Source: Arabidopsis thaliana (Eukaryota; Streptophyta; Magnoliopsida; Brassicales; Brassicaceae). Taken from it: 64,000 nt of DNA. The position numbers and the translations under genes were made by a program. The stretch is from NCBI RefSeq assembly GCF_000001735.4, contig NC_003074.8:13578101-13642100 (forward strand). The letters run 5' to 3'. Position 1 is the stretch's first letter; every line of letters starts with the position of its first letter. Below are positions 32,369 to 44,583 of the stretch, one piece after another. Under the pieces are notes generated by a model, which was not told where the DNA came from, made no database searches, and saw nothing but the letters and a program-made list of their open reading frames with translations.

Positions 32369-33823
32369 ATGCCAGAAAGCTCTCCTTTTATCCCAAAATT
32401 GCTGGAACAGTTTCATACTAGTCCCATTGGAGGACATGAAGGAGCGTTTAAGACATTTAAAAGGTTATCTAGTGAAGTTTACTGGAAAGGCATGCGCAAG
32501 GACGTGGTGGAGTTCCTCAAGGGTTGTCAAGTTTGTCAACAAAACAAGTATTCTACATTGTCTCCAGCCGGCCTCTTGCAACCATTACCCATTCCGACTA
32601 AGGTATGGTCCAATATCAGCCTTGATTTCATTGAAGGGCTTCCAGTTTCAAGTGGATATGATGCGGTACTCGTCGTGGTAGATCGGCTCAGCAAGTATGG
32701 TCATTTTATTCCCCTTAAGCATCCTTACACAGCTAAATCAGTAGTAGAAGTGTTTATTAAAGAGATTGTTAGACTTCATGGATTTCTAGAGAGTATGGTT
32801 TCAGATCGGGACAAGATTTTTGTCAGTCACTTTTGGTCTGCTCTTTTCAAGTCCCAAGGAACACATCTGGCTAAGAGCACAGCATACCACCCACAGTCGG
32901 ATGGCCAAACCGAGGTCCTAAACAGATGCTTAGAGACTTACCTTCGCTGTTTTGTTAATGGAAAGCCAAAATCTTGGGCTCAATTGTTTTCCTGGGCAGA
33001 ATACTGGTCTAACACTTCGTTTCATTCTGCCATCAAGATGACTCCATTTCAGGCCTTGTACGGAAGAGAACCACCGAAACTGTTACGATTTGGTGACATC
33101 CCAAAAGCTAACGCGGTGGTAGAGGAGATGCTACAAGAAAGGGACAGAGTGGTCACGATGCTGAGAGAAAATCTGCAGGCAGCTCAAGCCCGAATGCAAA
33201 AATCAGCTAACAAGCATAGAAGGGAGCTGGAATTCATAGTTGGCGATTGGGTTTATCTAAAGTTAAGACCTTACAGGCAGGTAACCGTGGCACAGCGTCG
33301 CAATGAGAAGCTATCTCCCAGATTTTTTGGTCCTTATCAGATTCTTCAAAAAATAGGTGCAGTAGCCTACAAACTTCAGTTACCAAGCAGCATCTCCATA
33401 CACCCGGTCTTCCATATATCACAGCTGAAGCATGCGCAACCAAGTTCAGCCCAAGCTCAACCTCTCCCAGCGATTATGACTTCTAACTTGGAGTGGGAAC
33501 CTGAACCTGAAGATGTACTAGAGATAAGGGAAAGCAGCACGGGCGCAGATACTGAGTTATTGATTAAATGGAGAGGTCTGCCAGAGTGTGAGAATACATG
33601 GGAGCCAATGAAAGTCATCAGGCAGCAGTTCCCAGCATTTCACCTTGAGGACAAGGTGGCTTCGTTACGGGGGAGTAATGATAAGGTGGAGACTATGGAA
33701 GGAGAAGCAAGGAAAGGAGATAGAGCAACAAGGAAGAGGATTCAAAGAAGATCTTTGACCCAAGTGGCTAAAGAGAGTTTAAGAAAGTGCAAGGAAACAC
33801 TCTGTCGCATCCAGAGGCTTTGA
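32369..33823 (+). pseudogene. Chromovirus integrase with C-terminal chromodomain
   Basis: Open for 484 codons. The zinc-binding HHCC module is visible (FHTSPIGGHEGAFKT, then GCQVCQQNK). The D,D35E core is complete: D in LDFIEGLP, D in MVSDRDKIF and E in HPQSDGQTEVLNR. The C-terminal region has VGDWVYLKLRPYRQ, LSPRFFGPYQIL and HPVFHISQLKHA, followed by a chromodomain (about residues 375-430: LLIKWRGLPECENTWEP). In chromoviruses the chromodomain is thought to steer integration to heterochromatin. This domain looks undamaged by eye, but it has lost the upstream polyprotein, so it is a remnant. Confidence 0.88.
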
Positions 33824-34079
33824 AGTGTCAAAGAAATAAGTATGCTATAGTTCATATTAACTGTATGTTGTTTAAGTAAGAGTCTGAGAGAGTGTGTGTA
33901 GTTTTCCATAGGGAAACTACTATAAATGTTGAACTCTACTTTAGGGTTAAGGTATCAAAGTATTAATCAAACTTCCTATTATTACTCTCCTCTATCCTTT
34001 ATCCACTCTATCTTCTTCTTCTTCTTCATCCGATTCTATCTCTTTCTGTTCTTAATCTTCTTGATAGGTTCACCACTTA
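33824..34079 (+). repeat. Probable 3' LTR remnant of chromovirus C
   Basis: After the stop codon come about 250 bp without coding potential, including GGGAAACTACTATAAATG (TATA-like, near 33919) and a CT-rich stretch with TTC repeats (34010-34030). This is the expected place of the 3' LTR. The start is not certain and the end is cut by Athila D. Confidence 0.5.
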
Positions 34080-34551
34080 TCACTCGACTTCCTTGTAGAG
34101 TGGTGTGATCGAGTGATGGTCAAGTGTGGAGGTGATGATACTCGACCAGGTGGTAGAGTGATCGAGTGAAGGTGATGAAGGTAGTCGACCATGTGGTAGA
34201 GTAGTGTGATCGAGTGATGGTCAGGTGGTGGAGGTTATGAGACTCGACCAGGGGGTCGAGTGGTGAGGTGAAGTGGTGAAGTCCTCTACTCGACCAGGGG
34301 GTCGAGTGGTCTGTTGAGGTCGTGAAGCATCTACTCGACCTGGGGGTCGAGTGGTTTGACATGATCAGGAACGCTTCTTCCAATTAGCTCGTCAACAGCT
34401 CCAAATCACCTGAAAACAACACAAATATGCAACATGCATGCAAAACTATCCTAAACATGCAAAGTGATGACAAATGATATAAAACAATGATGATATGATG
34501 ATAAAGTGATGACAAATGGATGCTCAAAACAGGCAAAATGCACACTTATCA
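34080..34551 (-). repeat. Athila D 3' LTR, U3 fragment
   Basis: Starts TGATAAG at 34551 (minus strand) and contains four CTCGACC...GGTCGAG palindromes (for example 34247-34263, 34293-34309, 34331-34353). Truncated at about 34080 against chromovirus sequence. Confidence 0.82.
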
Positions 34552-34565
34552 ACTCCCCCAAACTT
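34552..34565 (-). other. Polypurine tract, Athila D
   Basis: The minus strand reads AAGTTTGGGGGAGT immediately before TGATAAG. Confidence 0.85.
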
Positions 34566-36181
34566 AGTCTTTGCTTGCCCTCAAGCAAACAATTAAGAAC
34601 AAGTAGGAGGTGAGAGTTGAAGGCGGGGACTTTGAGCCAAAGCACCAGATAAATCAGATGAAATCAATGTCCAAGTTGATAGTTCTAAGCTGCGATATGA
34701 TTGAATTCTACTCAAAAACGTTAGCTATGCCTTGTTATCAATCAATCCGACTCTTATGCTCAGCCTACACATGTTTTCAAATCTACCAATCCCTTTAACA
34801 TTCATTAGTTATGGAACGTGAATCAAGCAATGCATCTATCAATGAACTCATTTGGCTAAGGTAAAGGTCAAGTGACAAAGATGGCCCCTTACAGAATAGG
34901 CTTCAGCAAAAGGGGATCTCTCAAAAAATGATTAAGCTTTAGTAGAATGCTAAAGGTAAGTCCCAAGCTATGCATACAGAGATAAGATCCCATCTACCAA
35001 GAGTATAACCAATGAAGCTCTAATGGTAATCCCATCTCCAATCCCAATATAAGAACTTAACTCTACCCTTTGCATTCATGAATCTTTTAACCCCTTTTTC
35101 TAATCATTCTTTTCTTTTCTCTTAACTCTAGGAGAAGCTTTCTCAACACTCTGATACATCTAGCGGATTTGTATTTCTTTAACAACTAAGGATCCTCTTT
35201 TCAATTTTTAAAACCGAGGACTTTTGCCCTTCTTCATTAGCTGACAAGAACCCTTTTCTTTTCTTTACAAATCCCAAAACCTTTACTAGACTTTTTCTAC
35301 TTCTTTAGCTTACTTCACCTAGAGCCTTTTACCTTTTCTCATCAATGAATCAACTCTTTTGTTTTTTCTTTTTCTTTTAGACACATCCCAACCCAAAGTA
35401 TAAGCACCCACCTAGTCCTATCTAGTCCGAAAAATGCGAACTAGAACTACATGAGACATTATCTCTGTCGTTACAAACCTAACACTTTCTACCAAGCTTA
35501 ATCGAAATAAGACCTCAGAAACACTCACAAGTGATATAAGGCTTGAAAGAAAGTCTAGATTTTGGTTCGGGTTAACTGCTCTAATAAGGAGAGTCAACTA
35601 CTTGGATTAACAAGAGTGATCAAAATGAATAAGAAAATCCAAGTATTTTAGGGTATCCATGAGTTCAAATTTGATGCAGACATGATAATTAAAGATCAGA
35701 TTCAGGTTCAAATTGATAGGGAATGGTATCAGATCATGACAGTGTGGTCGAGTAGAGGAATCTAGGCATGGTTCGGTTTTACTTCAATTTCATTGACTAC
35801 GCAAAAGACAACTAGCAACGAGGGCACTGAGTTTATCCAGTGAACCAAAATGCTTACAAGGCTATCTCATCATTATTCCCTATGCATATGCAACAATCCT
35901 AAATGAAACACTCTATACTCGATCCTAAATGTAATGCAACTACATGAACACTCTTTTTTTTTGTGAAATCATTTTCTGAAATTTTTCAATTTTTTTTTGG
36001 TTTTTTTATGCCTTAGATGAATGCAGACTCAAGAGTATAAACAATGCAACACACACTTCATGAGCACTCCCCCAAACTAATCTTGGAAGAGAGTAACTCA
36101 GGACAAATCCAATCACAGAAACAAAATAAAGAACAAATCACAAAAGATGATATAATACAATGGTGAAGTGAGGCGCTTACC
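34566..36181 (-). other. Athila D non-coding 3' region
   Basis: No gene seen. Collinear with 27927-29545 of copy B. The second polypurine tract survives at 36066-36079, but the adjacent hairpin has been deleted, and T-runs occur around 35950 and 35995. Confidence 0.72.
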
Positions 36182-38045
36182 TCAATCAAAGAATGAACGA
36201 AGTTGGTCGTCAATGGCTGCCTGTGATTGCTCCCAAGCCATAGACGAGCCACCCTGTTCTGTATCAGCTCCAGCAGGTGGGTACTCGACCTCATCAGCTC
36301 TGTGGATACTCGACCTCTCTTCCTCTGCTGCGGCCAGCACCGTGGTCGAGTGATCTCCTCGAGTGAATTAGGCATGATCTACTGCTAGAGCGAACGAGTG
36401 TAGCCTTCCTTCTTCACTTGTGCTCCCGGGACTCGAATGACGAATGCCTAGCAGGGACATGTGAGACTCTCTGCTCACTAAGCTCAGGTCTGTGCTCAGG
36501 CTCATCAAATCTCCTCAATGGCATATCTAGAGGAGGCTGTCCCTGTGGAATAGCTGTAGTAGAAGAGGAACAGCTCAGTTAATCTATCAGAAACTTGATA
36601 GTCTTAAAGCACTTGGCGAGCCGCTTGTCCTGCTTCTTGCAACACTTCTGCAGCTTATTGTTGTTCCTATGAGCTTCACTCAAGCTCTTGCTCTCCCTCG
36701 CCAGAGGTACATGTTCATCAAAATGATACATGCTAGTGTCGAACTCCACTGCTCTGTCTTCATCCATCCCATCCTAAGCAGCTTCTTCTATAAGATCATC
36801 CTCATCCAATGGCGGAGCGTTCTCATAGTAGAGGTTTCCAAGCTCAGGCCGAAAATCAATGTTATCTCCCTCTATTATCCGTGTAACCTTAGGGCTGGGG
36901 AGAAGGATGCTAGCTCTCTTATCCGTAGAGTGCTTAAACCTAAAACAGTGCATGTCGCCAACCATTCCGAACTTCAGGACGTAGGATGCTAACTCCAGGA
37001 CTTCGCAGTGACGTAGATGCTTGATATCAATTGCCCGTGGCTCGAGTCCATCAGATGTGATTGGGACTCCACAAGCAATCAGAATCGGTGTCACAACACC
37101 GACTATGCAAAGAGCGCCTCGTGCTCTCTTGTGATTATTGCTGACAGCCCAGCTCTTGTATCCACACAGGTGGATTAGAAGAAGTACAGAGAAAGGTGTG
37201 TCATTGATTTCACAGATATGTTGTTCTTAGTTTGGTAGAGAGTGCCTTTGAGAGCATATAGCGATCATCTCCATATCAGAATTGGTAACAGTCCCTGTGA
37301 TCTCTCTGGAGTAGAGGACATTGGCTATAGAACGCTGGAAGTACCTGATGACAGGGCTGCGTATCTGATTGCTCTTTAACCTGGAAGAATTTAGCGGTAC
37401 AGAGCTGCCAATGGTGATCCATAAGTCTTTCAACTCTTCTCTGTCATACTTGGGCTTAGTACCCGTTCCACTGGGGAAACCAAAAAGTCCTTCCAAGCGT
37501 TTGATTGATAACCTATACTCATGACCATACACAGAGAATCTCAAGAATCCCAATCCTTCGCAATCCAACTCATCAGAGGTCATACCTTGGTAAAGCTCCA
37601 CTTGCCGTGTGGAGAGGAATTGAATTGTCTCTTCTTCATATGCTACATACGGATAAGCCATCAGAGTGTCCACATGACTACTCTGGTACAGGTGTTGAAC
37701 ATCTTCCAACAATCCAAGTTATGCAAGTGTGGTCGAGCATGGATACCTTGTGCTACAGAACTCATTTAGTTTGAAGAGTCTGATATACTCCTCAGCAGGT
37801 AATACATCTGGTTTGTGAAGAAGCTTTGTGGCTCTACTAGTATGCTCAAGCATGTACTCGTCTTCTAGATCCTCATCTATAAGCTCGTACCTCTCTGTCA
37901 TTGCTCTCTTCCCTCGAGCTATCTCAGCTTTTCTTCTGAAGCTATCAAATTCTATCTTTTCTCTCTCTGGCCTTGAAGATGACGACTATGTCTCATCCAT
38001 GTTGTAGTCAGGATCAACTGAAGAATTGCCACTGTAATTACTCAT
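36182..38045 (-). pseudogene. ATHILA ORF-1 family protein, copy D, broken
   Basis: Start ATG at 38045 (MSNYSGNSSVDPDYNMDE) and natural stop TGA at 36184-36182 (LRSFFD-type tail), so the full length matches copy B. The frame is broken by stops near 37988, 37720, 36777 and 36580 and by shifts around 37230. Long stretches are close to B (LEGLFGFPSGTGTKPKYD, SNQIRSPVIRYFQRS, GLEPRAIDIKHLRHCE). Same family and role as the B product. Not expressible as one protein. Confidence 0.85.
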
Positions 38046-39108
38046 GATTCTCTTGTAGAAGATTTAGAACTCAAAACTCCAATATCAATAGGATAGTCTC
38101 AAAGAGAACAATCAAACCAAAATTGTTAACAACAGACAATATAGACCCAAACGGTCAAGTACAATCAAATACTCAAGTAAGCTTAACTTTTTCCAAGTTT
38201 CTCTTTCACGGGTTGAATCGAGTGGCTCAGATATAAGAGGTCGAGTAATGTTGAGGAAGTAGTGTGCAGATGGTGAATCAGGTTGGTCGAGTATACCATA
38301 GGTGAGCCAAAATTGGCAGGGACGAAACCTCAAATCGACGATCGAGTACAGTGGATGTAATCGAGTAGCTCTTGAGACGACGACGGTAAACGAGGTGGAG
38401 ACTCGACTTAGACGGGAAGTGACGGTTAACGGCGAAGTGAAGTGGTTGAGTGATTCAAGGTGAAACGTAATCGGTGGTCGAGTGGGACTTTGAACTCGAC
38501 TGCGGCGGCTGTAATTCTTTCCAGCTGCGGTCGAGTGGTTTCGGCGAGGTCGAGCGTGGCTTGGTTTCAGAGGTCAAGTTGATTCTTGCGATCGAGTGGT
38601 GGAAAACTGAATAGAGGTTGGTCGAGTGAAATTTCAAAAGCAGTGGTGGAGATTGAGTTTGAGATTCTCTCTCCATCTTATCCTCAGCGCGTGGTCCACA
38701 CTCTGTTGATTGGGAAAACTGCAGGAAATCTACAGTAAACTTGATTAACTCCCTGTAAGGCTCTGTAGCTTCTGTTGGTCGAGTAATATGATGATTTAAA
38801 ATTTTTTGGTTTTAAACATCACTCATACTCGACCAATGTACTCGAGTGCAAGGTCTCCATGTGCAACAGAAAATTTACAAAATTTTGCACTCCAACGGGC
38901 TATACACTCGATCTCCAGGTCTTTTGTAAAGTAAAAGTTTTGAATTTTTACTCTATCTCCACCTTGTTCCTTTGTTCCTGAGAACCACAAACACAACTAA
39001 GACAAATCAAAAATAACAACAAAAGAAAAATTTATTTACAGAGATAGTCATGGGACCTTCCTCCCAAGTGAGCTTGTTTAAAGTCTCTAGCTTGACTGCT
39101 CACACTTA
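38046..39108 (-). other. Spacer between gag-protease and ORF-1, copy D
   Basis: No gene seen. Many CTCGACC/GGTCGAG heptamers (38200-38660), CTGAGAACCACAAACACAA (38978-38996, the reverse of the TGTGGTTCTCAG block), and the conserved ATGGGACTTCCTCCC-type block near 39050. Confidence 0.7.
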
Positions 39109-41366
39109 TCAAGAAGAAAATGAATGATAGAGAGGGTCTGCATAGTCCTCTCGGATATCATCATCATACTCAGCGTCCTCCCTGGAGAGGTCTGCAGCAG
39201 AACACTCAATTCCCCTTTCTTCAAAACAGGCTTCTTTCTCTTCTAGAGGGTAATCTATCTCTTCAGACCATCTTGAAGTGAACCTTTTTCTCGGGATAAT
39301 GTCAATTCCGCCTTTAGGTTGAGCTTTCTTCTGCATCTGATTCAGCTTACTCTTAAGCTCCTCAATAGTGTGGGCTAGCTTCCCTATAGTTTCATCTTGC
39401 TTATCAGACCTCTTTTTAAGCTCCCTTACTTTTTCAGTCTCATACGCTTCTCTTGGGATCACTCTATCGTCTCCAGAGGGTTTTTCATATTCTTTTGACT
39501 CTTCTGGAGTTTTGTTGATGTCAAATTGCAACTTGATGTGCTTTCCAAGGTTGAGACTTATTTTTTCTTCCCTGACATCTATCACTGCTCCCACTGAGGC
39601 TAAGAAGGGTCTTCCCAGGATTAAGGGATCCTTATGCTCTTCTTCCATATCCAGCACCACGAAGTTTGTAGGCACTTCCACTCCATTAATCATGACTGGT
39701 AGATCTTTCAACATGTCGGAGGGTTTTCTTGAAGACCTATCTGCAAGGATCAAAGTCAGGTCACAAGGCCTGTACTAAATAAATTCCAACCTTCTTGCCA
39801 CAGAGAGTGACATTAAGGTGACAGAGGCTCCGAGATCGCACAGGCAATCGCTGAAAGCTAATTCCCCAATTGAACATGGTAGAGTAGAATATCCAGGATC
39901 TTCTAACTTTTCTTGAACAATCCTCTTATCAGCAACTCGAGATGGAGTAGCGTCACTATCATCATCTGAATCGTGATACATCTTAATCCTTTCCAGTATC
40001 AGATTTCTCACATCTTTGTGAGGATCAGGAATCAGGTTGAGAACTTCCATCAGTGGCATCACTGTTTCATTCTCGTCTAGCTGTTTCGCTGCAACAGACT
40101 TGTATCTCTCCATCCATGCTTTCCTGAATTTCATGGAAGAGCATGTGAGGGTAATGGAGTAGGTTTGAATCGTTTTACCATTCTCTCGATTATGGCTGCT
40201 TTCTCTTCCGAGGTGGATTAAATGAGATGGTGAGAACCAGCAGAATGGTTGAATTCTACAACAGAGACCTCAATCTTGGTTGAAGGCTCCCCTTCTTGAA
40301 CATCACTGTCCCCAGTGATTAAGTCAGGGACAGGTCGAGTTGGCTGCTCTCGATCCTGGCAGATAGTGATGGCGTGAGCAGTTGCATACTCCTTTGGATT
40401 TTGTATTGACTTCCCAGGAAGTCCTGTAACTTTAGGACCAGAGGTAGATGTTGATTGTCCTTCCAAGTATCTGACTTTGGTATTCAATGTCTCCACTTTG
40501 GCATTCAGGTCATTGTAGCTATAGTCCAGCTTATGGTGCAATTCAAATAACTTCTTAGCAATTTTCATGGAGCTAGATGCTTGTCCCTGTAGCAGCTGTT
40601 GTACCATCTGTTTCATTTCGGGATCAGGAGCTGCAAGACCTTGGTTTTGCTGAGGTGCAAACCCAGGTGGTGGTTGCGGCTGGTAGTTCCCCTGAAATTG
40701 TTGGGAACAAATCCTTGATTGTAAGGAACAAAAGGTTTGTTCTGACCTTGTTGTTGATGTGGAGGATACACCTGATCCTGAGGATTCGCAACGTTGGTGC
40801 TCCGGTAGGAGAGGTTGGGGTTGTTGGTTTTGAAGTTGTTATACCCTTTGTAGCCACCCTGGTTGTTGTTGATGTAGCTGACCTCTTCCAACTGGTTACC
40901 CTCCCCATCTTGGACTTGATACTGCTCGTCATCAACAAGGAAGTGCACATGCTTCTACTGGCTAAGAAGAATCCTTTCCAGCTTGTCGTTCAGCGCTTTG
41001 ATCTCCTTCTTGTGTTTGTCATCAGAGTCAGCTGTGCTTCTGATGGTCCTATCGTAGTCCTCATTGTAATTACCATCTAATTGAGCTAGGTTCTCAACCA
41101 ATTCCCAGCCTTCTTCAACATCCTTGTTCTGGAAATTCCCATTGTTGGCGGTATCCAGAAGCATTCTGATGCGTGGTAAAACGCCTATCTATGGAGTGCT
41201 TAGCAGAGAGGCTTTCGTGAAGCAATGATGAGGGCATTGGTTGATGTAACCTCTGAAACGCTCCCATGCTTCATAGAAGCTTTCACCCGTCTTCTGTGAA
41301 AAATCAGAAATCTTATTTCTGAGTTTTGCAGTTCTGGCGTTGGAGAAGAACTTTGATAGAAAGTCC
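39109..41366 (-). pseudogene. Athila gag-protease polyprotein, copy D, 5'-truncated
   Basis: Begins inside the capsid region ([18 protein letters not shown]) because the N-terminus is deleted. Recognisable in order: [25 protein letters not shown]; a Q/N/P-rich linker; the conserved [13 protein letters not shown] helix; protease with [13 protein letters not shown] (aspartate kept, DLGA in place of the usual D-T/S-G); GRPFLASVGAVIDVRE; then a coiled-coil tail (ETIGKLAHTIEELKSKLNQM) ending YADPLYHSFSS at 39111. Several stops and at least two frameshifts (near 40617 and 40200). No pol follows. The tail ends at exactly the same residues as in copy F, so the pol-less layout is shared. Confidence 0.86.
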
Positions 41367-42715
41367 TGTGGAGTAAACAATAAAATCAATCAGATAAAGA
41401 ATTCCCGAGGATGGGGTAATTGAGTAGTTTCGTTTCCTCAGTTAACAGGTGACTGACATGCTCAATAAATTATCCCTAGACAACAAGTTCATTAACCAAA
41501 TCTAAGTGCCACCGCAACAAAGACCCTCAAGTTAACCTAGTCCCAGACTCAATCACCATTGACGAGAGCTAACCTAACAGGCATTACGAATCAACAAGTT
41601 AAAGCCAAAACGCTCCCTACAACCAATACCTTGGTACAGAGCCACAAATCTCTGGAATTAGTGGTTCAGACATTTCATCGAACACCTTTTGGGCGCAGAA
41701 ATGTCTGGGCTCAAATTCTAGTTGATTAGAAAGCAATAGGGATTAAGAACAACTAATCCAGAAGGGATCTATCAATCAATACTCAACCACCTAGCAAACT
41801 GAGAATTCTACACTACTCTAATCCATCCTCAGAAACCTATTCACTACTCAGACATCATTATAGAGAACATAAACGTTGAACAGGATGAAAACATGATAAC
41901 AATAATATAATAGCAAAACGATAACAGGATGAACAACAATAAACGAAATCAAGAACAAATACTGAATACTGAGTAGATAAAGAGAAATCCGGATTACAAA
42001 AGGTCTAGAACACAGTGTCTGCGGAATAAAACTAGATAAAAACCTCTTCTCGAAAATGTAAAGTACATGCTTATTATAGCAAAATATTCTGAAACTCTAA
42101 TACTCAAAATGACGCAGTATTGGGACGGATTAAGAACTGTACTCGACCCTGATGGTCGAGTGAGAGGTCGAGTGATATGCTGGAGTCTTCTATTCTTCCT
42201 TGTGCTCGAGTGTCTAGTTGAGTGCAGAAATGAAGAAGACTCTGAAGCTCGCCATAGAGTATGTAGTCGAGTGGTGGTGGTGAAGACACTCGACCTGGGG
42301 GTCGAGTGATGTGATCGAGTGACTGGTCAGGTTGTGGAGGTGAATACACTCGACCAGGTGGTCGAGTGAGGTGATCAAGTATCTCTCGTGGTGGTACTCG
42401 GCCAGGGGGTCGAGTGATGAGATGAAATTGTGAAGTCCCCTACTCAGCCAGGGGGTCGAGTGGTCTGTTGAGGTCTTGAAGCTTCTACTCGACCTCGGGG
42501 TCTAGTGGTTTGACATGATCAGGTCCGCTTCTTCCAGTTAGCTCGTCAACAGCTCCAAATCACCTGAAATCAACACAAATATGCAACATGCATGCAAACC
42601 TATCCTAAACATGCAAAGTGATGACAAATGATGAGAAATGGTATTATACAGTGATGATATGGTGCTTAAGTGATGACAAATGGATGCTCAAAACATGCAA
42701 AATACACACTTATTA
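41367..42715 (-). repeat. Athila F 3' LTR, truncated at its 3' end
   Basis: Minus-strand start TAATAAG at 42715 (from TGATAAG). Very close to 60527-61857. The last ~450 bp (U5 end) are missing at the join to D's gag (41366/41367). It could alternatively be read as D's 5' LTR, but its sequence matches F rather than D's own 3' LTR. Confidence 0.8.
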
Positions 42716-42721
42716 ACTCCC
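42716..42721. repeat. 6-bp direct repeat flanking copy E (right copy in E's sense)
   Basis: ACTCCC here and at 52147-52152, immediately outside both ends of copy E. Read on the minus strand it is GGGAGT, the end of F's polypurine tract. Probable target-site duplication. Confidence 0.65.
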
Positions 42722-44569
42722 TAATAATATGTTTTTAGTCAATTATCCTTAAACACCAATCATGTCTTTGTAGTATTTTAGGTGTCAATCCAAATGGGTG
42801 TGATGCAAACAGATGAGATGTGATCAGAAGTCACTAAGTCAAGCCAAGCAATAACAGTATTGGGGTTTCTTACAGTCCTAAGTGAACATGCAGAAAACAG
42901 AAACAATAATAGAATTACTAAAATCACCCGACCACAACAGGCTGATGCAAGAAGTAGGATGTGATCGAGTAAGAGGCAGGATATGAAACAAATATACTCG
43001 ATTGCACAGTCTATTGCCAGACACTGGGTCTGGTCGAGTATACATGTCGAGTAACAGACAGGAAATGAGACAGCTGTACTCGATTGCACAGTCTGTTGCC
43101 AGACACTGGGTGTGGTCAAGTAAGTTGGTCGAGTAATTGCAAAAACTAAGAAACAGGCAATGAAAACGATTAAGTGATAACAATAAAACGGAGAAATCAG
43201 ATAGACGAGAAATTCCTAAGGATGGGGTAATCAAGTAGAGTTGTATCCTAGCCTATTCGAATGGTTAACAAGCGCAATCAAGCTATCCCTAGACTGATCA
43301 ATTAACTCCCGTGATAGAAATCCTCAAGCAAAGCTAGCCCAGACTAATTTCTATTAACGGAATCTAACTATGCAGGCAATAAGAACAGACTGATAAAGTC
43401 AATAAACGCTCTAATCGGCCAATCCCTTGGGATAGAGACGAATATCTCAGGAACTAGTCGATCGAACATTCCATCGAACACCTTCTGGGTGCGGGAATGC
43501 TTTGCTTGAATTCCAGTTGATCAGAAAGAAATAAGCAGTAAACGCAACTAGTCCTGAAGGGATTCAATCAATTCTAAAATTTAACCATTCTACAGACTAC
43601 GGATTCCACAAATACTCTATCCCATCCCTAAGAATTCTAAGTCACTACTCAGACAACATGCTCAAAGACATAAACGCAGATAAATGATAATATTGCATAA
43701 GTAAAGAGATAAAGAGTAGAGAAACAAGATGACAGATGAAATCAAATGCGGAATCTGAATAACTTGGAAAAATCTCGAATTACTGGTTGCAGAAGCAAAA
43801 GCGGCACAGCAGAGTAAAACAGAAAATAAAACTGAAGCAAAAACTCAATGTCGACTAGATGTCTCAGGACAGAACCCTAAGACATCTATTTATACAAAAC
43901 GAAATAAAATGATAGTAGACGGGCCAATAACCTAATCGCCCGGCCCATAGAATGATAATGGGCCGAGATGGGCTTCGTGATCCGATGGAGGTCTAGGCCG
44001 CTTCTAAACACTTTGTCTTCTCCTCTTCTCTTCCTTGTGCTCAGCTTGTCTGGTTGAGTGCGGATTTGATTAGACTATAAAGACGTGATCGAGTGTCCGG
44101 TCGAGTGATGGTGATGGTGGTGAGTGATGATACTCGACCAGGGGGTCGAGTAACTTGGTAGAGTGAATGGCTGAGTGTGGTCAGGTTGTGTGGCGAAGTG
44201 ATATTCGACCAGGGGGTCGAGTGGCGTCATCGAGTGGCCTGAGCTGAGGATACTCGACCAGGGGGTTGAGTAGGTGGGAAGAATAGCTCCAAAGTTACTC
44301 GACTTGGGGGTAGAGTATAGTGCTGGATGCACACGACCTGGTGGTCGAGTATGTCTTCTGGTTCTGGCTCGTTTCTTCAAATTTGCTCGCAAACAGCTCC
44401 AAATCATCTGAAAACAACTCAGAAATGCAATATGTATGCAAAGCTATCCTAATCATGCAAAGTATGCAAGAATGATGAGAAATGATATAAAACAGTGATG
44501 AATGATACAAAACTGGACTCAAAACGATGATGAATGGACACTGAAAACATGCAAATTATAGACATATCA
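42722..44569 (-). repeat. Athila E 3' LTR, complete (1848 bp)
   Basis: Minus strand starts TGATATG and ends TATTATTA. TATAAATA box at 43887-43894; U3 palindromes at about 44132-44152 and 44205-44222. Of the same LTR subtype as copy A. Confidence 0.88.
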
Positions 44570-44583
44570 ACTCCCCCAAACTT
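44570..44583 (-). other. Polypurine tract, Athila E
   Basis: Minus strand AAGTTTGGGGGAGT directly before the LTR start. Confidence 0.85.

Larger units (their letters stand above)
31314..34079 (+). mobile_element. Chromovirus-type Ty3/gypsy element C, 3' half
   Basis: Begins inside reverse transcriptase, runs through RNase H, integrase and a chromodomain, then into probable LTR sequence to about 34079. The left part is separated or lost at the Athila B LTR; the right end is cut by the Athila D LTR. It is a different lineage from Athila: its pol sequence is of the chromodomain Ty3 clade. Confidence 0.88.
34080..41366 (-). mobile_element. Athila copy D, pol-less, truncated at both ends
   Basis: Minus-strand order: gag-protease pseudogene (5' part missing), spacer, ORF-1 pseudogene, non-coding region, polypurine tract, 470 bp of 3' LTR. 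No RT or integrase lies between protease and ORF-1. At 41366 the gag is joined to the inside of another LTR (F's 3' LTR), so D's own 5' LTR, primer site and gag N-terminus are gone. Confidence 0.85.

Noticed and set aside
32369..33823. Domesticated host chromodomain gene
   Set aside because: Integrase and chromodomain are in ordinary chromovirus order, next to an RT remnant and a probable LTR; no promoter or separate start evident.
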